NCBI GenBank assembly: GCA_023266355.1
Contig: JAHFQM010000001.1
Coordinates: forward strand, 642,115 to 706,114
Direction of reading: 5' to 3'
DNA length: 64,000 nucleotides
Source: Aquabacterium sp.
Lineage (GTDB): Bacteria > Pseudomonadota > Gammaproteobacteria > Burkholderiales > Burkholderiaceae_C
The translations under genes were made by a program, and so were the position numbers. Below, one piece after another: positions 1 to 8,864 of the stretch; position 1 is the stretch's first letter; every line of letters begins with the position of its first letter. The notes beneath the pieces are model-generated. The model had not been told where the DNA came from and ran no database searches. It saw only the letters and a program-made list of their open reading frames with translations.

Positions 1-212
1 CGGAAGACGCGCCAGTGCTTCTGGGCCAGGCCACCCCGGCCATCCAGGCTGTGCTGACCGGACAGCGTCGCCAGGAAGCGGTGCGCGAGGGCATGACCCG
101 GTTGCGCGAGCAGGCCAAGATCACCCGGTTCATGGCCCAGGCTGAGGCCAATGCTTCTGCCGCCTCGTCCGCGGACGTCGCCAGCGCGCCCCAGCCGTCG
201 GCCAGTCACTGA
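1..212 (+). CDS. C-terminal end of an EpsD-type peptidyl-prolyl cis-trans isomerase (partial)
   Basis: Only the last 70 or so codons are present; the reading frame is open from base 3 to the TGA at 210-212 and the true start lies outside the window. The visible part has a charged helix (RRQEAVREGMTRLREQAKI) and an Ala/Ser-rich tail. EpsD-family isomerases encoded next to exosortase B end in a similar helix (LRxxAKI), and an exosortase B gene follows 54 bp downstream, so this assignment rests mainly on context. The expected role is folding of exported polysaccharide or PEP-CTERM proteins in the periplasm. With no catalytic domain visible, another small exported protein remains possible. Confidence 0.5.
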   Translation, partial: EDAPVLLGQATPAIQAVLTGQRRQEAVREGMTRLREQAKITRFMAQAEANASAASSADVASAPQPSASH

Positions 213-266
213 GCGTGCCTGCACCTGGCGCGGTGCCTGGGTCGCGCTGAACACGGAGTCCTGCCT

Positions 267-1898
267 GTGTCCCTGTCTTTGCTTTTGCCCCTGGCCTGGT
301 TGAGCCTGGCCATCCCCAGCCTGTGGGGCTGGTTGTTCGGCACCTGGACGGCCTACAGCCAAGGCCACGAACTGCTGTTGCTGAGCGTGGCCGGGTGGCT
401 GGTCTGGCGCCAGCGTGACGCCACGTCTGCGGGGCGGCCTGAGCGTCTGGGCGCCATCTTCTGGCTGGCCTGGGGGCTGTGCTTGCTGGGCTATGTGCTG
501 GGGCGCTCGCAGGAGTTCATCCGCATCGAGTTGCTGTCCCTGTGGTTGTCGGCCTTGCTGGTGATGTGGGCGGCGCGCGGTTGGCAGGGCCTGCGTCGCA
601 CCTGGTTTGCCTGGCTGTTCTGCCTGTTTGCCATGCCATTGCCGTTCTCGCTGGTGCTGGCGCTGACGGCGCCGCTCAAGGAGGCGGTGTCCATGGTGGC
701 CACCTTCGTGCTGTCCGGGGTGGGTTACCCGGTGGGGCGCAGCGGCGTCGTCATCACGGTGGGGCAGTACCAACTGCTGGTGGCCGAGGCCTGTGCCGGG
801 CTGCACTCCATGTTCATCCTGGAGGCCATGGGCCTGCTGTACAGCCACTTGGCGCAGCACACCTCGTGGTGGCGCAACGGGCTGCTGGCCGTGCTGGCCG
901 TGCCCGTGTCTTTCCTGGCCAATGTCGTGCGGGTGATGATCCTGGTGGTCGTGACCCACCATTTCGGCGATGCGGCGGGGCAGGGCTTTGTCCACAATTT
1001 CGCTGGCCTGGCGCTGTTCGCTGTCGCGCTGGTGCTGATGGCCGGTGCGGACGCGCTGCTGGGCCTGGTCTGGCCTGACAGGCGCGTGCCTGCGGACGCA
1101 GCGGTCGTTCCGCCAGCCAAGGTCGAGGGGCCGACATCACTCAGCGAACCCACGGCAGGGCGCGGTCTGGGTCTGGCCGCCTGCCTCGTTGTGGCTGCGT
1201 TGGCGAGCCTCTGGCTGCGGCCTGGCGTCTCGGCCGAAGCCGAGGCCCGTGCGCAGGTGCCGCTGGAGGCCTTGTTCCCGAAAGAAATCCCGACCCAGGT
1301 GGACGGACCCTCTGGCGTGCAACGCAGCGCCTGGCGACTGGACCCGGTGGCTTCTGGCATGGTGCGGCCTGCTTTTGAGGCGGCGCGGCGCTTCCAGATG
1401 TACGACCAGGTGCTGGAGCGCACCTACGTCCACCCGAGTGGCCAGCGGGTGATGCTGTCGGTGGCCTATGGGCGTCAGCAGTCGGTGGGCTTGCAGATGC
1501 ACCGCCCGGAGGTCTGCTACCGGGCCGGTGGCTTCCGCGTCAGCGATGTCAGGCCGGGCACCTTGGCATTGCCAGGCGTGACGGCCCCGCTCAGCCTGCC
1601 TGTGGTCCGCCTGGTGGCGGCCTTGTCCGAGCGCCCCGAGCCCATCACGTATTGGCGCTTGTTTGGCGATGAGCCTGTGCGTGACGAGGCCAGCCTCAAG
1701 CTGCGCCAGCTCATCGCAGGGCTGAGTCGACGCGGTTTGGCCGATGGCCTGTTGGTGCGCATCTCCACCATCGACGCCAACGCGGATGCGGGTTGGCAGT
1801 GGCAGGAAGCGTTCGCGCGCGATCTGGCCACGGCCTTGTCGCCGCAGCAGCGTTTGCGTGTGCTGGGTGCGCGGCCCGAGGATGCGCCAGGGCCTTGA
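267..1898 (+). CDS. xrtB: Exosortase B fused to an EpsI domain (XrtB-EpsI)
   Basis: A 543-residue inner-membrane protein starting with GTG. About residues 1-275 form a multi-spanning exosortase with the three expected catalytic residues: Cys176 (EACAGLHSM), Arg222 (ANVVRVMIL) and His243 (FVHNFAG). The wording AEACAGLHSMF and GQGFVHNFAG resembles the exosortase B subfamily. After another membrane segment (about 305-320), residues 340-530 match EpsI (VMLSVAYGRQQS, HRPEVCYRAGGF), which many genomes encode as a separate gene. Exosortases are thought to cleave C-terminal PEP-CTERM signals from exported proteins. A PEP-CTERM protein at 50857-51420 is a candidate substrate. The upstream EpsD-like gene suggests a polysaccharide/exosortase operon that begins left of the window. 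Confidence 0.9.
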   Translation: MSLSLLLPLAWLSLAIPSLWGWLFGTWTAYSQGHELLLLSVAGWLVWRQRDATSAGRPERLGAIFWLAWGLCLLGYVLGRSQEFIRIELLSLWLSALLVMWAARGWQGLRRTWFAWLFCLFAMPLPFSLVLALTAPLKEAVSMVATFVLSGVGYPVGRSGVVITVGQYQLLVAEACAGLHSMFILEAMGLLYSHLAQHTSWWRNGLLAVLAVPVSFLANVVRVMILVVVTHHFGDAAGQGFVHNFAGLALFAVALVLMAGADALLGLVWPDRRVPADAAVVPPAKVEGPTSLSEPTAGRGLGLAACLVVAALASLWLRPGVSAEAEARAQVPLEALFPKEIPTQVDGPSGVQRSAWRLDPVASGMVRPAFEAARRFQMYDQVLERTYVHPSGQRVMLSVAYGRQQSVGLQMHRPEVCYRAGGFRVSDVRPGTLALPGVTAPLSLPVVRLVAALSERPEPITYWRLFGDEPVRDEASLKLRQLIAGLSRRGLADGLLVRISTIDANADAGWQWQEAFARDLATALSPQQRLRVLGARPEDAPGP

Positions 1899-1939
1899 CC
1901 CCGGTGGTTGACCCAGGTGGTTAAGCCCGAAGGCCAGCG

Positions 1940-2260
1940 TCAGGCCAGCAGGTCCTGCCACTCGGGGTGGCGCCGCATGTACACCTGCACATAGCTGCAC
2001 AGCGGTTGCACCCGGTGGCCTTGCGCACGTGCCCACCCGAGGGCCTGTGCGACCAGCGCGGCGGCGATGCCGCGACCTTCCAGGGCCCGTGGCACACCGG
2101 TGTGGGTGATGCGCATGAGCTGCCCGTCGAGCTGGTAGTCGAGTTCGCAGCGCAGGCCTTCGACCGTGGTTTCGAAGCGCCCGATGCTGGCTTGATGCGC
2201 GATGGGCAAGGGCGTGGCAGGCATCGGCATGGCGTTCATGGGTTTGGCAGAGGTGCGCAT
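1940..2260 (-). CDS. Small GNAT-family N-acetyltransferase (YjdJ/GTLF3B-like)
   Basis: A 106-residue single-domain protein. It contains an acetyl-CoA-binding stretch of the short GNAT type (HTGVPRALEGRGIAAALV) and ends in PLCSYVQVYMRRHPEW, typical of the small YjdJ-like acetyltransferases. These are about 90 residues long, so the first 15-20 residues here (Met- and Pro-rich) may not be translated; an in-frame ATG at codon 8 is an alternative start. The substrate cannot be inferred. It is convergent with the exosortase gene, with about 40 bp between the stops. Confidence 0.8.
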   Translation of the reverse strand: MRTSAKPMNAMPMPATPLPIAHQASIGRFETTVEGLRCELDYQLDGQLMRITHTGVPRALEGRGIAAALVAQALGWARAQGHRVQPLCSYVQVYMRRHPEWQDLLA

Positions 2261-2275
2261 GCCTTTGAGTGTGCC

Positions 2276-2824
2276 TCAGACCACCCCGAGGGCGCCCAGC
2301 ACCGCACCTGCCAGCACCAGCCAGATCAAGCGGATGCGGGTGCGCCAGACCAGCAAGGCCACGGCCACCGCCAGGGCCCAGGCCCGTGGTTGGCCGTCAA
2401 GCGGTGGCATGAGGTGCCAGCCCGTGGCCAGCAGCAAACCCACGGTGACGGGGGTCATGCCGGCCTGGAAGGCGCGCACACCCAGCCAGTGACGCCGCAC
2501 CGACACCCAGCGCGACACCGCGAGCGCCAGCGTGGTCGAGGGCAGCATGATGCCGAGCATGCTGACCACCGCGCCACCCAGGCCGCCCGCGTACCAGCCC
2601 ATCAGGGCCACGAACAGCACGTTCGGTCCGGGCGCTGCCTGTGCCAAGGCGATGGCACCGGTGAAGTCGGCATCGCTGAGCAAGGCGCTGTCTTGCACCA
2701 GACGGCGGTGCATGTCGGGCACGAGGGTGATGGCACCGCCGATCGACATCAGCGACAAGGCGATGAAGTGCCCGAACAGGGTCCACCAGACCTCTGGCGA
2801 CCAGGACCAGACCGGCACGCTCAT
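2276..2824 (-). CDS. Chromate transporter subunit, second half of a bipartite CHR pair
   Basis: A 182-residue, strongly hydrophobic protein of the short-chain CHR family. It has the family sequence FGHFIALSLMSIGGAITL near the N-terminus and QAAPGPNVLFVALMGW in the middle. Its ATG overlaps the TGA of the next gene upstream (ATGA, 2821-2824), so the two halves are translationally coupled. CHR proteins export chromate in long-chain (two-domain) form; paired short proteins act together. A longer in-frame start at 2929 exists but adds a non-hydrophobic Arg/Ala-rich stretch lying inside the partner gene, so I reject it. Confidence 0.85.
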   Translation of the reverse strand: MSVPVWSWSPEVWWTLFGHFIALSLMSIGGAITLVPDMHRRLVQDSALLSDADFTGAIALAQAAPGPNVLFVALMGWYAGGLGGAVVSMLGIMLPSTTLALAVSRWVSVRRHWLGVRAFQAGMTPVTVGLLLATGWHLMPPLDGQPRAWALAVAVALLVWRTRIRLIWLVLAGAVLGALGVV

Positions 2825-3435
2825 GCCTGCGGCCCTGGCGCCTGCCGCGCGGCCTGGCGCTTGAGCAGGGCGTAACTCACCAGGCAGGCGCCGCCGCCCA
2901 GGCTCAGCAGCACCTGGACCAACGGCCAATGCCAGTGCACGACGAGTGCCAGCGCCAGCGCGGCCAGGCCCAGGCAGGCGGGCCAGCCCAGTTCGTGCTC
3001 ACGCAGCGGTGCCGACAGCTTGAGCACCGTGCCGATGATCTGGCCCGCCGCCACCGCTGCGATGCCGCCCAGCGCGCCACGGATCAGTCCTTGCGCGTGG
3101 GGCAGGCTGCTGGCCTCGCCCAGGCCCCAGGCGAGCAGCAGCATCAAGGCCATGGGCGCCAGGACCATGCCGGCCAGGGCGGTGAGGGCACCGCGCCAAC
3201 CGAAGAAGCGGTCGCCGATCATCAGCGACAGGTTGCAGACGTTGGGGCCAGGCAGCACCTGGGCCGAGGCGAGCATGTCCACGAACTCGCGCGCGTCCAG
3301 CCAGCGGCGGCGCTCGCACAGCTCGCGCTGCGCCACGGCGATCACGCCGCCAAAGCCCTGCAAGGCCAGCAAGGTGAAGGCGATGAACAGCTCGCGCAGG
3401 GAGGCCGGGCGGGCCAGCGCTGGCGTGTCAGCCAT
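2821..3435 (-). CDS. Chromate transporter subunit, first half of a bipartite CHR pair
   Basis: A 204-residue membrane protein with the CHR signature LQGFGGVIAVAQRELCERRRW and ASAQVLPGPNVCNLSLMIGD, followed by several hydrophobic segments. It pairs with the gene at 2276-2824, with a 4-bp overlap. Its start overlaps the end of the thioesterase gene by 8 bp, so three genes form one leftward operon. Known members export chromate, but many chromosomal CHR pairs have no tested function. The same frame runs open upstream to 3957, but that extension is out-of-frame thioesterase coding sequence. Confidence 0.87.
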   Translation of the reverse strand: MADTPALARPASLRELFIAFTLLALQGFGGVIAVAQRELCERRRWLDAREFVDMLASAQVLPGPNVCNLSLMIGDRFFGWRGALTALAGMVLAPMALMLLLAWGLGEASSLPHAQGLIRGALGGIAAVAAGQIIGTVLKLSAPLREHELGWPACLGLAALALALVVHWHWPLVQVLLSLGGGACLVSYALLKRQAARQAPGPQA

Positions 3436-4294
3436 ACACGGCCACGACCTGGTAGCCCAGCGCGGCGAGCTGACCGTCGGGTGTCCACAGCGTGGTCTTT
3501 TCGTTGACGTAGCCGTCGCCGGTGGCCAGGGCGTCTTTGTCCATGCGCCAGAACGCGGTGGTGGCGTCCAGCTCGACCGGGCGCAGTTCCAGGGCCCAGG
3601 ACACCGACGAGGCCGGTGCGAAGCCGTTGAGCTGGGCCAGGGCGGGGGTCGGGCCGGCGTCGGCCAGCAGCACCGATTGCAGCTCGTTGTCGATGCCTTC
3701 AGGTGCGCGCAGGCGCACGTGGGTGCGGCTGTGCCATTCCTGCGAGCCGGTGAAGGGCATGCCGCCTTCGGCTTGGCGGAACTCCAGGTGCTGTGTGAAG
3801 GCGGGCGTGATGCCCGGCACGAAGGGCCACAGGAAGGCGCTGTCGGGGTCCTTGGCCACGGGGTGGTGGTCCGGGCGGAGGTGGGGCAGGGTCGACGTGC
3901 GCGCCGCGCCGAACACGCCGAGCAGCACGCCGCCGACCTGTTCGACGCCAGCCTCATCGGCCTGCAGCACGCGCGCTTGCACCTGGCGGATGTTCTTGCC
4001 CTGGCGCAGCAGCACGACCTCGACGTCGAAGGTGCCGGGACTGACCGGGCCGACGAAGTTGGTCTGCAGGGCGCGCAGGGGCCAGTCGCTGCCGCACACG
4101 TCGCGCATGGCCTGCACGGCCAGGGCGGACAGCACCCCGCCGAAAGTCGTGCGGCCCTGTTGCCAGTCCGGGCTGACGTGGAAGCGAACGCGTTGCTGCG
4201 GTCCGGCGTCGATGCGTTCGCGGCGGGACAGCAACTCGGCCAGGGTGGCGGTCGGGCTCGTGGCCTCGGCGGAGGTGGGGGCGAACAGGTTCAT
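3428..4294 (-). CDS. Acyl-CoA thioesterase, double-hotdog (TesB-like) family
   Basis: A 288-residue protein with two hotdog halves. The first (about 30-130) has the substrate-loading sequence WQQGRTTFGGVLSALAVQAM and LRALQTNFVGPV. The second (about 180-285) has SWALELRPVELDATTAFWRM and ends ALGYQVVAVYG, as in TesB-like thioesterases that hydrolyse acyl-CoA to free acid. I place the start at the ATG at 4294 because the 25 residues ahead of it in the same frame are not conserved-looking. First gene of an operon with the chromate transporter pair. No Shine-Dalgarno sequence stands out. The chain-length preference is unknown. Confidence 0.82.
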   Translation of the reverse strand: MNLFAPTSAEATSPTATLAELLSRRERIDAGPQQRVRFHVSPDWQQGRTTFGGVLSALAVQAMRDVCGSDWPLRALQTNFVGPVSPGTFDVEVVLLRQGKNIRQVQARVLQADEAGVEQVGGVLLGVFGAARTSTLPHLRPDHHPVAKDPDSAFLWPFVPGITPAFTQHLEFRQAEGGMPFTGSQEWHSRTHVRLRAPEGIDNELQSVLLADAGPTPALAQLNGFAPASSVSWALELRPVELDATTAFWRMDKDALATGDGYVNEKTTLWTPDGQLAALGYQVVAVYG

Positions 4295-4396
4295 GGCGGG
4301 CACGTCGTGTGGGGGTGAAGCATTATCGAACGATCGTGCTTTTTTATGTGCGCCGCCCGTTGACGTCATTTTGACCCCGCTGACGGCAGGGCCGGC

Positions 4397-7300
4397 TCAG
4401 TGGCGCGTCAGCATCTGGGAGATTTGGGCGGCGGGCACGGGCCGGCTGTACAGGTAGCCCTGGGCCACATCGCAGCCCAGGCTGCAGAGGAAGGCCTCCT
4501 GGTCGGGCATTTCCACGCCCTCGGCGACCACATGCAGGCGCAGGCCGTGCGCCATCGAGATCATGGTGCTGACGAGCTGGCTGTCGTTGTCGTTGCTGGG
4601 CAGGTCCTGCACGAAGCTGCGGTCGATTTTCAGCTGCTGCACGGGGAAGCGCTTGAGGTAGGCCAGTGAGGAATAGCCGGTGCCGAAGTCGTCGATGGTC
4701 AGGAAAACGCCGAGTTGGTGCAGGTGCTGCAGGAACTGCTCGGCGCCCATGCCGGACTCCATCAGGCCACCTTCGGTGATTTCGATTTCCAGGTACTGCG
4801 GCGGCAGGCCGGTGCGCACGAGGATTTCCGCCAGGCGCTCGACCACGCCGCCACGGCGGATCTCGCTGGGCGAGAGGTTGATGGCCACGCGACCGAAGTC
4901 CAGGCCGGCGTCCAGCCAGGCGCGGCCTTGGCGGCAGGCTTCCTCGATGACCCACTCGCTCAGCGAGGTGATCATGCCGGTGTCTTCCATCACGGGGATG
5001 AACTGGTTGGGGCTGAGCGTGACCGACCCGCTGTGCGTGCCCGCCGTGTGCTGCCCCGCCGTGTTCAGGCGCACCAGGGCTTCGAGGGCGATGACCTTGC
5101 GGTCCGACAGGCGCACCATGGGCTGGTAGTGCAGCGTGAACTCGCTGTGCTCGACGGCGCGGCGCAGCAGGGTCTCCATCTGCAGGCGCAGGGTGGCCTC
5201 GGCGGTGAAGGCCTGGGTGTAGAAACTGAAATTGTTGCGACCGCGCCGCTTGGATTCGTACATGGCCGCGTCGGCGTTGCGCACGAGCTCGGACTCGTCC
5301 TGGCCGTCGTCGGGGTACATGCTGATGCCGATGGAGGCGCGCACATAAACCTGCTGGCCGCCGTCCAGCGTGAAGGGCTGGTTGAGCGTTTCCAGGATGG
5401 CCGTGGCCACGTGCGCCGCCTGCTGCGGGTGGCGCAGGTGTTCGAGCACGAGCACGAACTCGTCACCGGCCAGGCGGCCCAAGGTGTCTTCCTCGCGCAC
5501 GCGCTGGCGCAGGCGCTGGGCGACCTGCTTGAGCAGGCTGTCGCCAGCGGCGTGGCCCAGACCGTCGTTGACGGTCTTGAAGTTGTCCAGGTCGATGAAG
5601 ACGACGCCGACCTGGGTGTGGTGGCGCTGCGCCAGGTTGATGGCGTGTGCCAGGCGCTGGCGGATGAGCACGCGGTTGGGCAGCTCGGTCAGGGGGTCGT
5701 AGTGGGCCATGCGAGCCAGGCGCTCTTCGGTCTGCTTGAGCTGGGTGATGTCGGTGAACACGCCCACGAAGTGGCTGGGTTCGCCCTGTGTGCTGTGCAC
5801 GGCCGCCACCGACAGCTTGGTCATGAACGGGTCGCCATTGCGGTGACGGAACCAGACCTCGCCTTGCCAGCTGCCGTAGCTCAGCAGGTGTTCGCGCAAT
5901 TGGGCGACGAACTCGTCCGGCGCGTCGGTCAGCAGGAATTCGGGTGAACGGCCGATGACCTCGTGCTCTTCGTAACCGGTCAGGGCGGTGAAGGCCGGGT
6001 TGATGGACACCAGCACCCTGTCGCTGTCGAGCACCATCATGCCGTCGCGGGTGCTTTCCAGCGCGGCCGCATGCAGGCGGATGCGCTCCTCGGCCTGGTC
6101 GCGCAGGGCCTCGCGGTGCAGGTTGGTGACGGCAAACGACAGGTCGCTGGAGAGGTCCTCGAAGAGGCCGAGCTCGTCGGCATCGGTGTCATCGACGCGG
6201 CGGCCCAGCAGCAGCAGGTGGCCGATGAGGGTTTGTTCGCGCCGCAGCGGCACGATCACGCAGCCCGGCGTGCCAGCGGCCACGGCCTCGTCCAGCCAGG
6301 CAGGGTGTGGGCCCTGTTGCGGCACGGCGCGCAGGTCGCGGGTGCGGAAGGTGAGGCCCTGGCGCAGGGCGGTGTCGAGGGCATGGTCGGCCTGCGGGGC
6401 CTCGCTCAGCGCGAAGCTCAGGCTGGGGCGCAGCGGGCGCTCGTCACCGGCCTCGGCGACACAGTGCAGCGCGCCAGGGGTGTGGGCGTCGAACAGGGCC
6501 ACCCAGGCCTTGCGGAACTGGCCATGCCGAACGGCCACGCGGCACACCCGGTTCATCAGGGTGGCCTGGTCGTCCGAGCGCACGATGGCCTGGTTGACGT
6601 GGCTGAGGAAGTCGTACATCCGCGTCTTGCGGCGCAGGCGGCGTTCGGTCTGGCGGCGCCCGGTGATGTCCCAGATCATCCAGACGACCTGGTCGGTGTC
6701 GCCCACCGGCGCGCAGCGGCTGTCGAAGTGCCGCAGTTCCTGGTTGATGGTGACGTTGAAGGTGATGGCCTGGGTGCTGCGAGAGCCCAATGTCTGCTGG
6801 AGGACGCCCAGGAAGCGCTGGGCCATGTCGGGCGGGAAGAGGTCGCTGAGGCGGCGGCCGATGAGTTCGTGCGCCGGCCGGCCCAGCAGCGGCAGGTTGT
6901 TGCCGTAGATGTCGAGGTAGTGGCCTTCGGCGTCCATGCGGAAGGCGAGGTCGGGCAGGGCTTCGGCGAAGGCGCTCAGCTGGGCTTCGCGGGCTTTGAC
7001 CTTGTCGATGGCCAGCTCGCGCTGGCGGTGGGCGCGCCCCATCAGCACCAGCAGCATCAGGGTGACGCAGCCCACCAGCGCCACGTTGAGGCGATCAAGG
7101 TGGTGCTGGTCGCGGGTGGCGCGCTCCAGCGCCTGTTCCCACTGTGTGCTGGTGGCGCTCAGGGCCTGGTCCATGGCGGCGATGGCATCGCGCATGCCGG
7201 CATCTTGAGGCGCGGTTTCGGCCTGGCGCAAAGCCGCGACCACCTGGGTTTGCAGCAGCGACAAGGGCGCTTTCACGGCCTCGGGCGCGTGCGGCTGCAA

Positions 7301-7639
7301 GGCCGCCAGGGCGTTGTGCGCACGCGTCAGGGGGGTGATCAGCGATGCGGGCTGGCCAGAGGCCGAAGGCTCGGGGGCCGAGCCCAGCAGCCATTGGGCC
7401 TGGCGCGCTTCGAAGCGGGCGGCCGAGAGGTGGGTGTCGAAGGCGTGGGCCTGCTGCTGCAAGCGGTTCCAGCCCAGGTGCGACCAAGCGATCAGGCCCA
7501 TGCTGATGGCCGCCAGGGCGCCCACCGACAGCGCCAAGGGGCCGAAGCGCCCCAGGGCGGGCATGGGCAAAGCCGCCACCGCCGCAGCTTGGGTCGCAGG
7601 AGTCTGACTGGGCGGGGAAGGGTGGGGCACTGCGCTCAT
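4397..7639 (-). CDS. Membrane-anchored PAS-GAF-PAS-GGDEF-EAL cyclic-di-GMP protein
   Basis: A 1080-residue sensor. Two membrane segments (about 35-53 and 186-201) flank a roughly 130-residue periplasmic helical region. Then come a PAS domain (about 220-330), a GAF-like domain (340-510), a second PAS (520-640), GGDEF (650-815) and EAL (830-1075). The GGDEF signature reads AGDEF at residues 724-728. This variant occurs in the family and keeps the Asp-Glu pair, so cyclase activity is possible. The EAL half has all main motifs: EAL at 853-855, INLSPSE, EITEG, IDDFGTGYSSL, KIDRSF, VAEGVE and CDVAQGYL. It is therefore probably an active c-di-GMP phosphodiesterase. It is monocistronic and diverges from the hydrolase at 7794. 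Confidence 0.92.
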   Translation of the reverse strand: MSAVPHPSPPSQTPATQAAAVAALPMPALGRFGPLALSVGALAAISMGLIAWSHLGWNRLQQQAHAFDTHLSAARFEARQAQWLLGSAPEPSASGQPASLITPLTRAHNALAALQPHAPEAVKAPLSLLQTQVVAALRQAETAPQDAGMRDAIAAMDQALSATSTQWEQALERATRDQHHLDRLNVALVGCVTLMLLVLMGRAHRQRELAIDKVKAREAQLSAFAEALPDLAFRMDAEGHYLDIYGNNLPLLGRPAHELIGRRLSDLFPPDMAQRFLGVLQQTLGSRSTQAITFNVTINQELRHFDSRCAPVGDTDQVVWMIWDITGRRQTERRLRRKTRMYDFLSHVNQAIVRSDDQATLMNRVCRVAVRHGQFRKAWVALFDAHTPGALHCVAEAGDERPLRPSLSFALSEAPQADHALDTALRQGLTFRTRDLRAVPQQGPHPAWLDEAVAAGTPGCVIVPLRREQTLIGHLLLLGRRVDDTDADELGLFEDLSSDLSFAVTNLHREALRDQAEERIRLHAAALESTRDGMMVLDSDRVLVSINPAFTALTGYEEHEVIGRSPEFLLTDAPDEFVAQLREHLLSYGSWQGEVWFRHRNGDPFMTKLSVAAVHSTQGEPSHFVGVFTDITQLKQTEERLARMAHYDPLTELPNRVLIRQRLAHAINLAQRHHTQVGVVFIDLDNFKTVNDGLGHAAGDSLLKQVAQRLRQRVREEDTLGRLAGDEFVLVLEHLRHPQQAAHVATAILETLNQPFTLDGGQQVYVRASIGISMYPDDGQDESELVRNADAAMYESKRRGRNNFSFYTQAFTAEATLRLQMETLLRRAVEHSEFTLHYQPMVRLSDRKVIALEALVRLNTAGQHTAGTHSGSVTLSPNQFIPVMEDTGMITSLSEWVIEEACRQGRAWLDAGLDFGRVAINLSPSEIRRGGVVERLAEILVRTGLPPQYLEIEITEGGLMESGMGAEQFLQHLHQLGVFLTIDDFGTGYSSLAYLKRFPVQQLKIDRSFVQDLPSNDNDSQLVSTMISMAHGLRLHVVAEGVEMPDQEAFLCSLGCDVAQGYLYSRPVPAAQISQMLTRH

Positions 7640-7793
7640 GTCGCGTTGACGGCGTGGCTCGACGCGGATCCGACAGCTTAGGTGAAAACGCCGTCAGATC
7701 GGCGATGATGCCAAACGACTCGCCCGCAACCACCCTTTTGGGTGGGCGGGTTGTCCCGCAGCTTCCACATCCAGAGATTTTGACGGCCGCCCC

Positions 7794-8738
7794 ATGTCAC
7801 AGACCGCCTCCACCGTGCCGATGTACGCCCCTGTTTTCCCCGCCCGTTCGGAGCACCACAGCGTGCGCGGCCTGCGTTACCACTTTCTGGTGTGGGGCGA
7901 CCTCGCCAAGGCCACCGACGCCCAGCCGCTGCTGCTGATGGTGCACGGCTGGATGGACACGGCCGCGTCTTTCCAGTTCATGGTGGACGCCTTGCGGGCG
8001 CAGCCCGGCTGGGCCGAGCGCCCCATCGTTGCGCTGGACTGGCGCGGTTTTGGCCAGACCGAAACGCCGCCGGCCACCGACAGCTATTTCTTTGCCGACT
8101 ACCTCGGTGACCTCGACGCCATCCTGGACCAGCTCTCGCCAGGGCGCCCGGTGGACCTGCTCGGGCACAGCATGGGCGGCAACGTCGTCATGCTCTACGC
8201 GGGCGTGCGCTCCGAGCGCATCCGCAAGCTCGTCAACCTCGAAGGCTTCGGCATGCCGGCGACCCAGCCGGGCGATGCACCACAGCGCTACATCAAGTGG
8301 CTCGACGAAATCCAGCAGCCGGTGCGCCTGAAGGATTACGACAGCCTGGACGCCGTCGCCAAGCGCTTGCAGACCACCAACCCGCTGCTGCGCGCCGAGT
8401 TCGCGCAATGGCTGGCCCAGCACTGGGCGCGCGAAGAAAACGGCCGCTGGGTCATCAACGCCGACCCGGCGCACAAGCGCCCGCAGCCCTTCCTCTACCG
8501 CGTGGAGGAGGTCAACGCCTTCCTGTCGCGCATCGGCTGCCCCGTGCTGTTCGTCGAAGGCGCACAAACGCTGTATTTCATGTTCTTTGACGGCAAATTC
8601 AGCCGCGAAGAGTTCCTGCAGCGCGTCGCCCTGGTGCCGGATTTCCGCCTGGAAACCATCGACCAGGCCGCCCACATGCTGCACCATGACCAGCCCGAGG
8701 CGCTGGCGGCCCACCTGGCGGGCTTCCTCACGACCTGA
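7794..8738 (+). CDS. Alpha/beta hydrolase
   Basis: A 314-residue cytoplasmic hydrolase. The oxyanion-hole sequence is LLLMVHGWMDTAASF, the nucleophile is Ser126 in GHSMGG, and the likely catalytic His is His294 (AAHMLHHDQPE); an acidic residue before VEGAQTLYF probably completes the triad. WMDTAASF with ALDWRGFGQT resembles serine-hydrolase-like proteins of the MhpC group. The substrate is unknown. The gene is followed 126 bp later by prfB on the same strand, but no shared role is evident. Confidence 0.85.
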   Translation: MSQTASTVPMYAPVFPARSEHHSVRGLRYHFLVWGDLAKATDAQPLLLMVHGWMDTAASFQFMVDALRAQPGWAERPIVALDWRGFGQTETPPATDSYFFADYLGDLDAILDQLSPGRPVDLLGHSMGGNVVMLYAGVRSERIRKLVNLEGFGMPATQPGDAPQRYIKWLDEIQQPVRLKDYDSLDAVAKRLQTTNPLLRAEFAQWLAQHWAREENGRWVINADPAHKRPQPFLYRVEEVNAFLSRIGCPVLFVEGAQTLYFMFFDGKFSREEFLQRVALVPDFRLETIDQAAHMLHHDQPEALAAHLAGFLTT

Positions 8739-8864
8739 TCGCCCCTGGGCGCCCGGTTTCATGTCACGCAGCGCCCCGGCCTCATGAGAAAATGAAGCCA
8801 TTCGGGCCTTGGCATGACCTCGGCCCTTTCACACACCGACCCCGACACTTTCGCAGGCACCTCC

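Noticed and set aside
1895..1925. Tandem GGTGGTT repeats after the exosortase gene as a terminator
   Set aside because: Direct, not inverted, and only two short copies; no stem or T-run.
4327..4345. ACGATCGT palindrome upstream of the thioesterase gene as an operator
   Set aside because: Only 8 bp of symmetry with no extended arms; likely chance.
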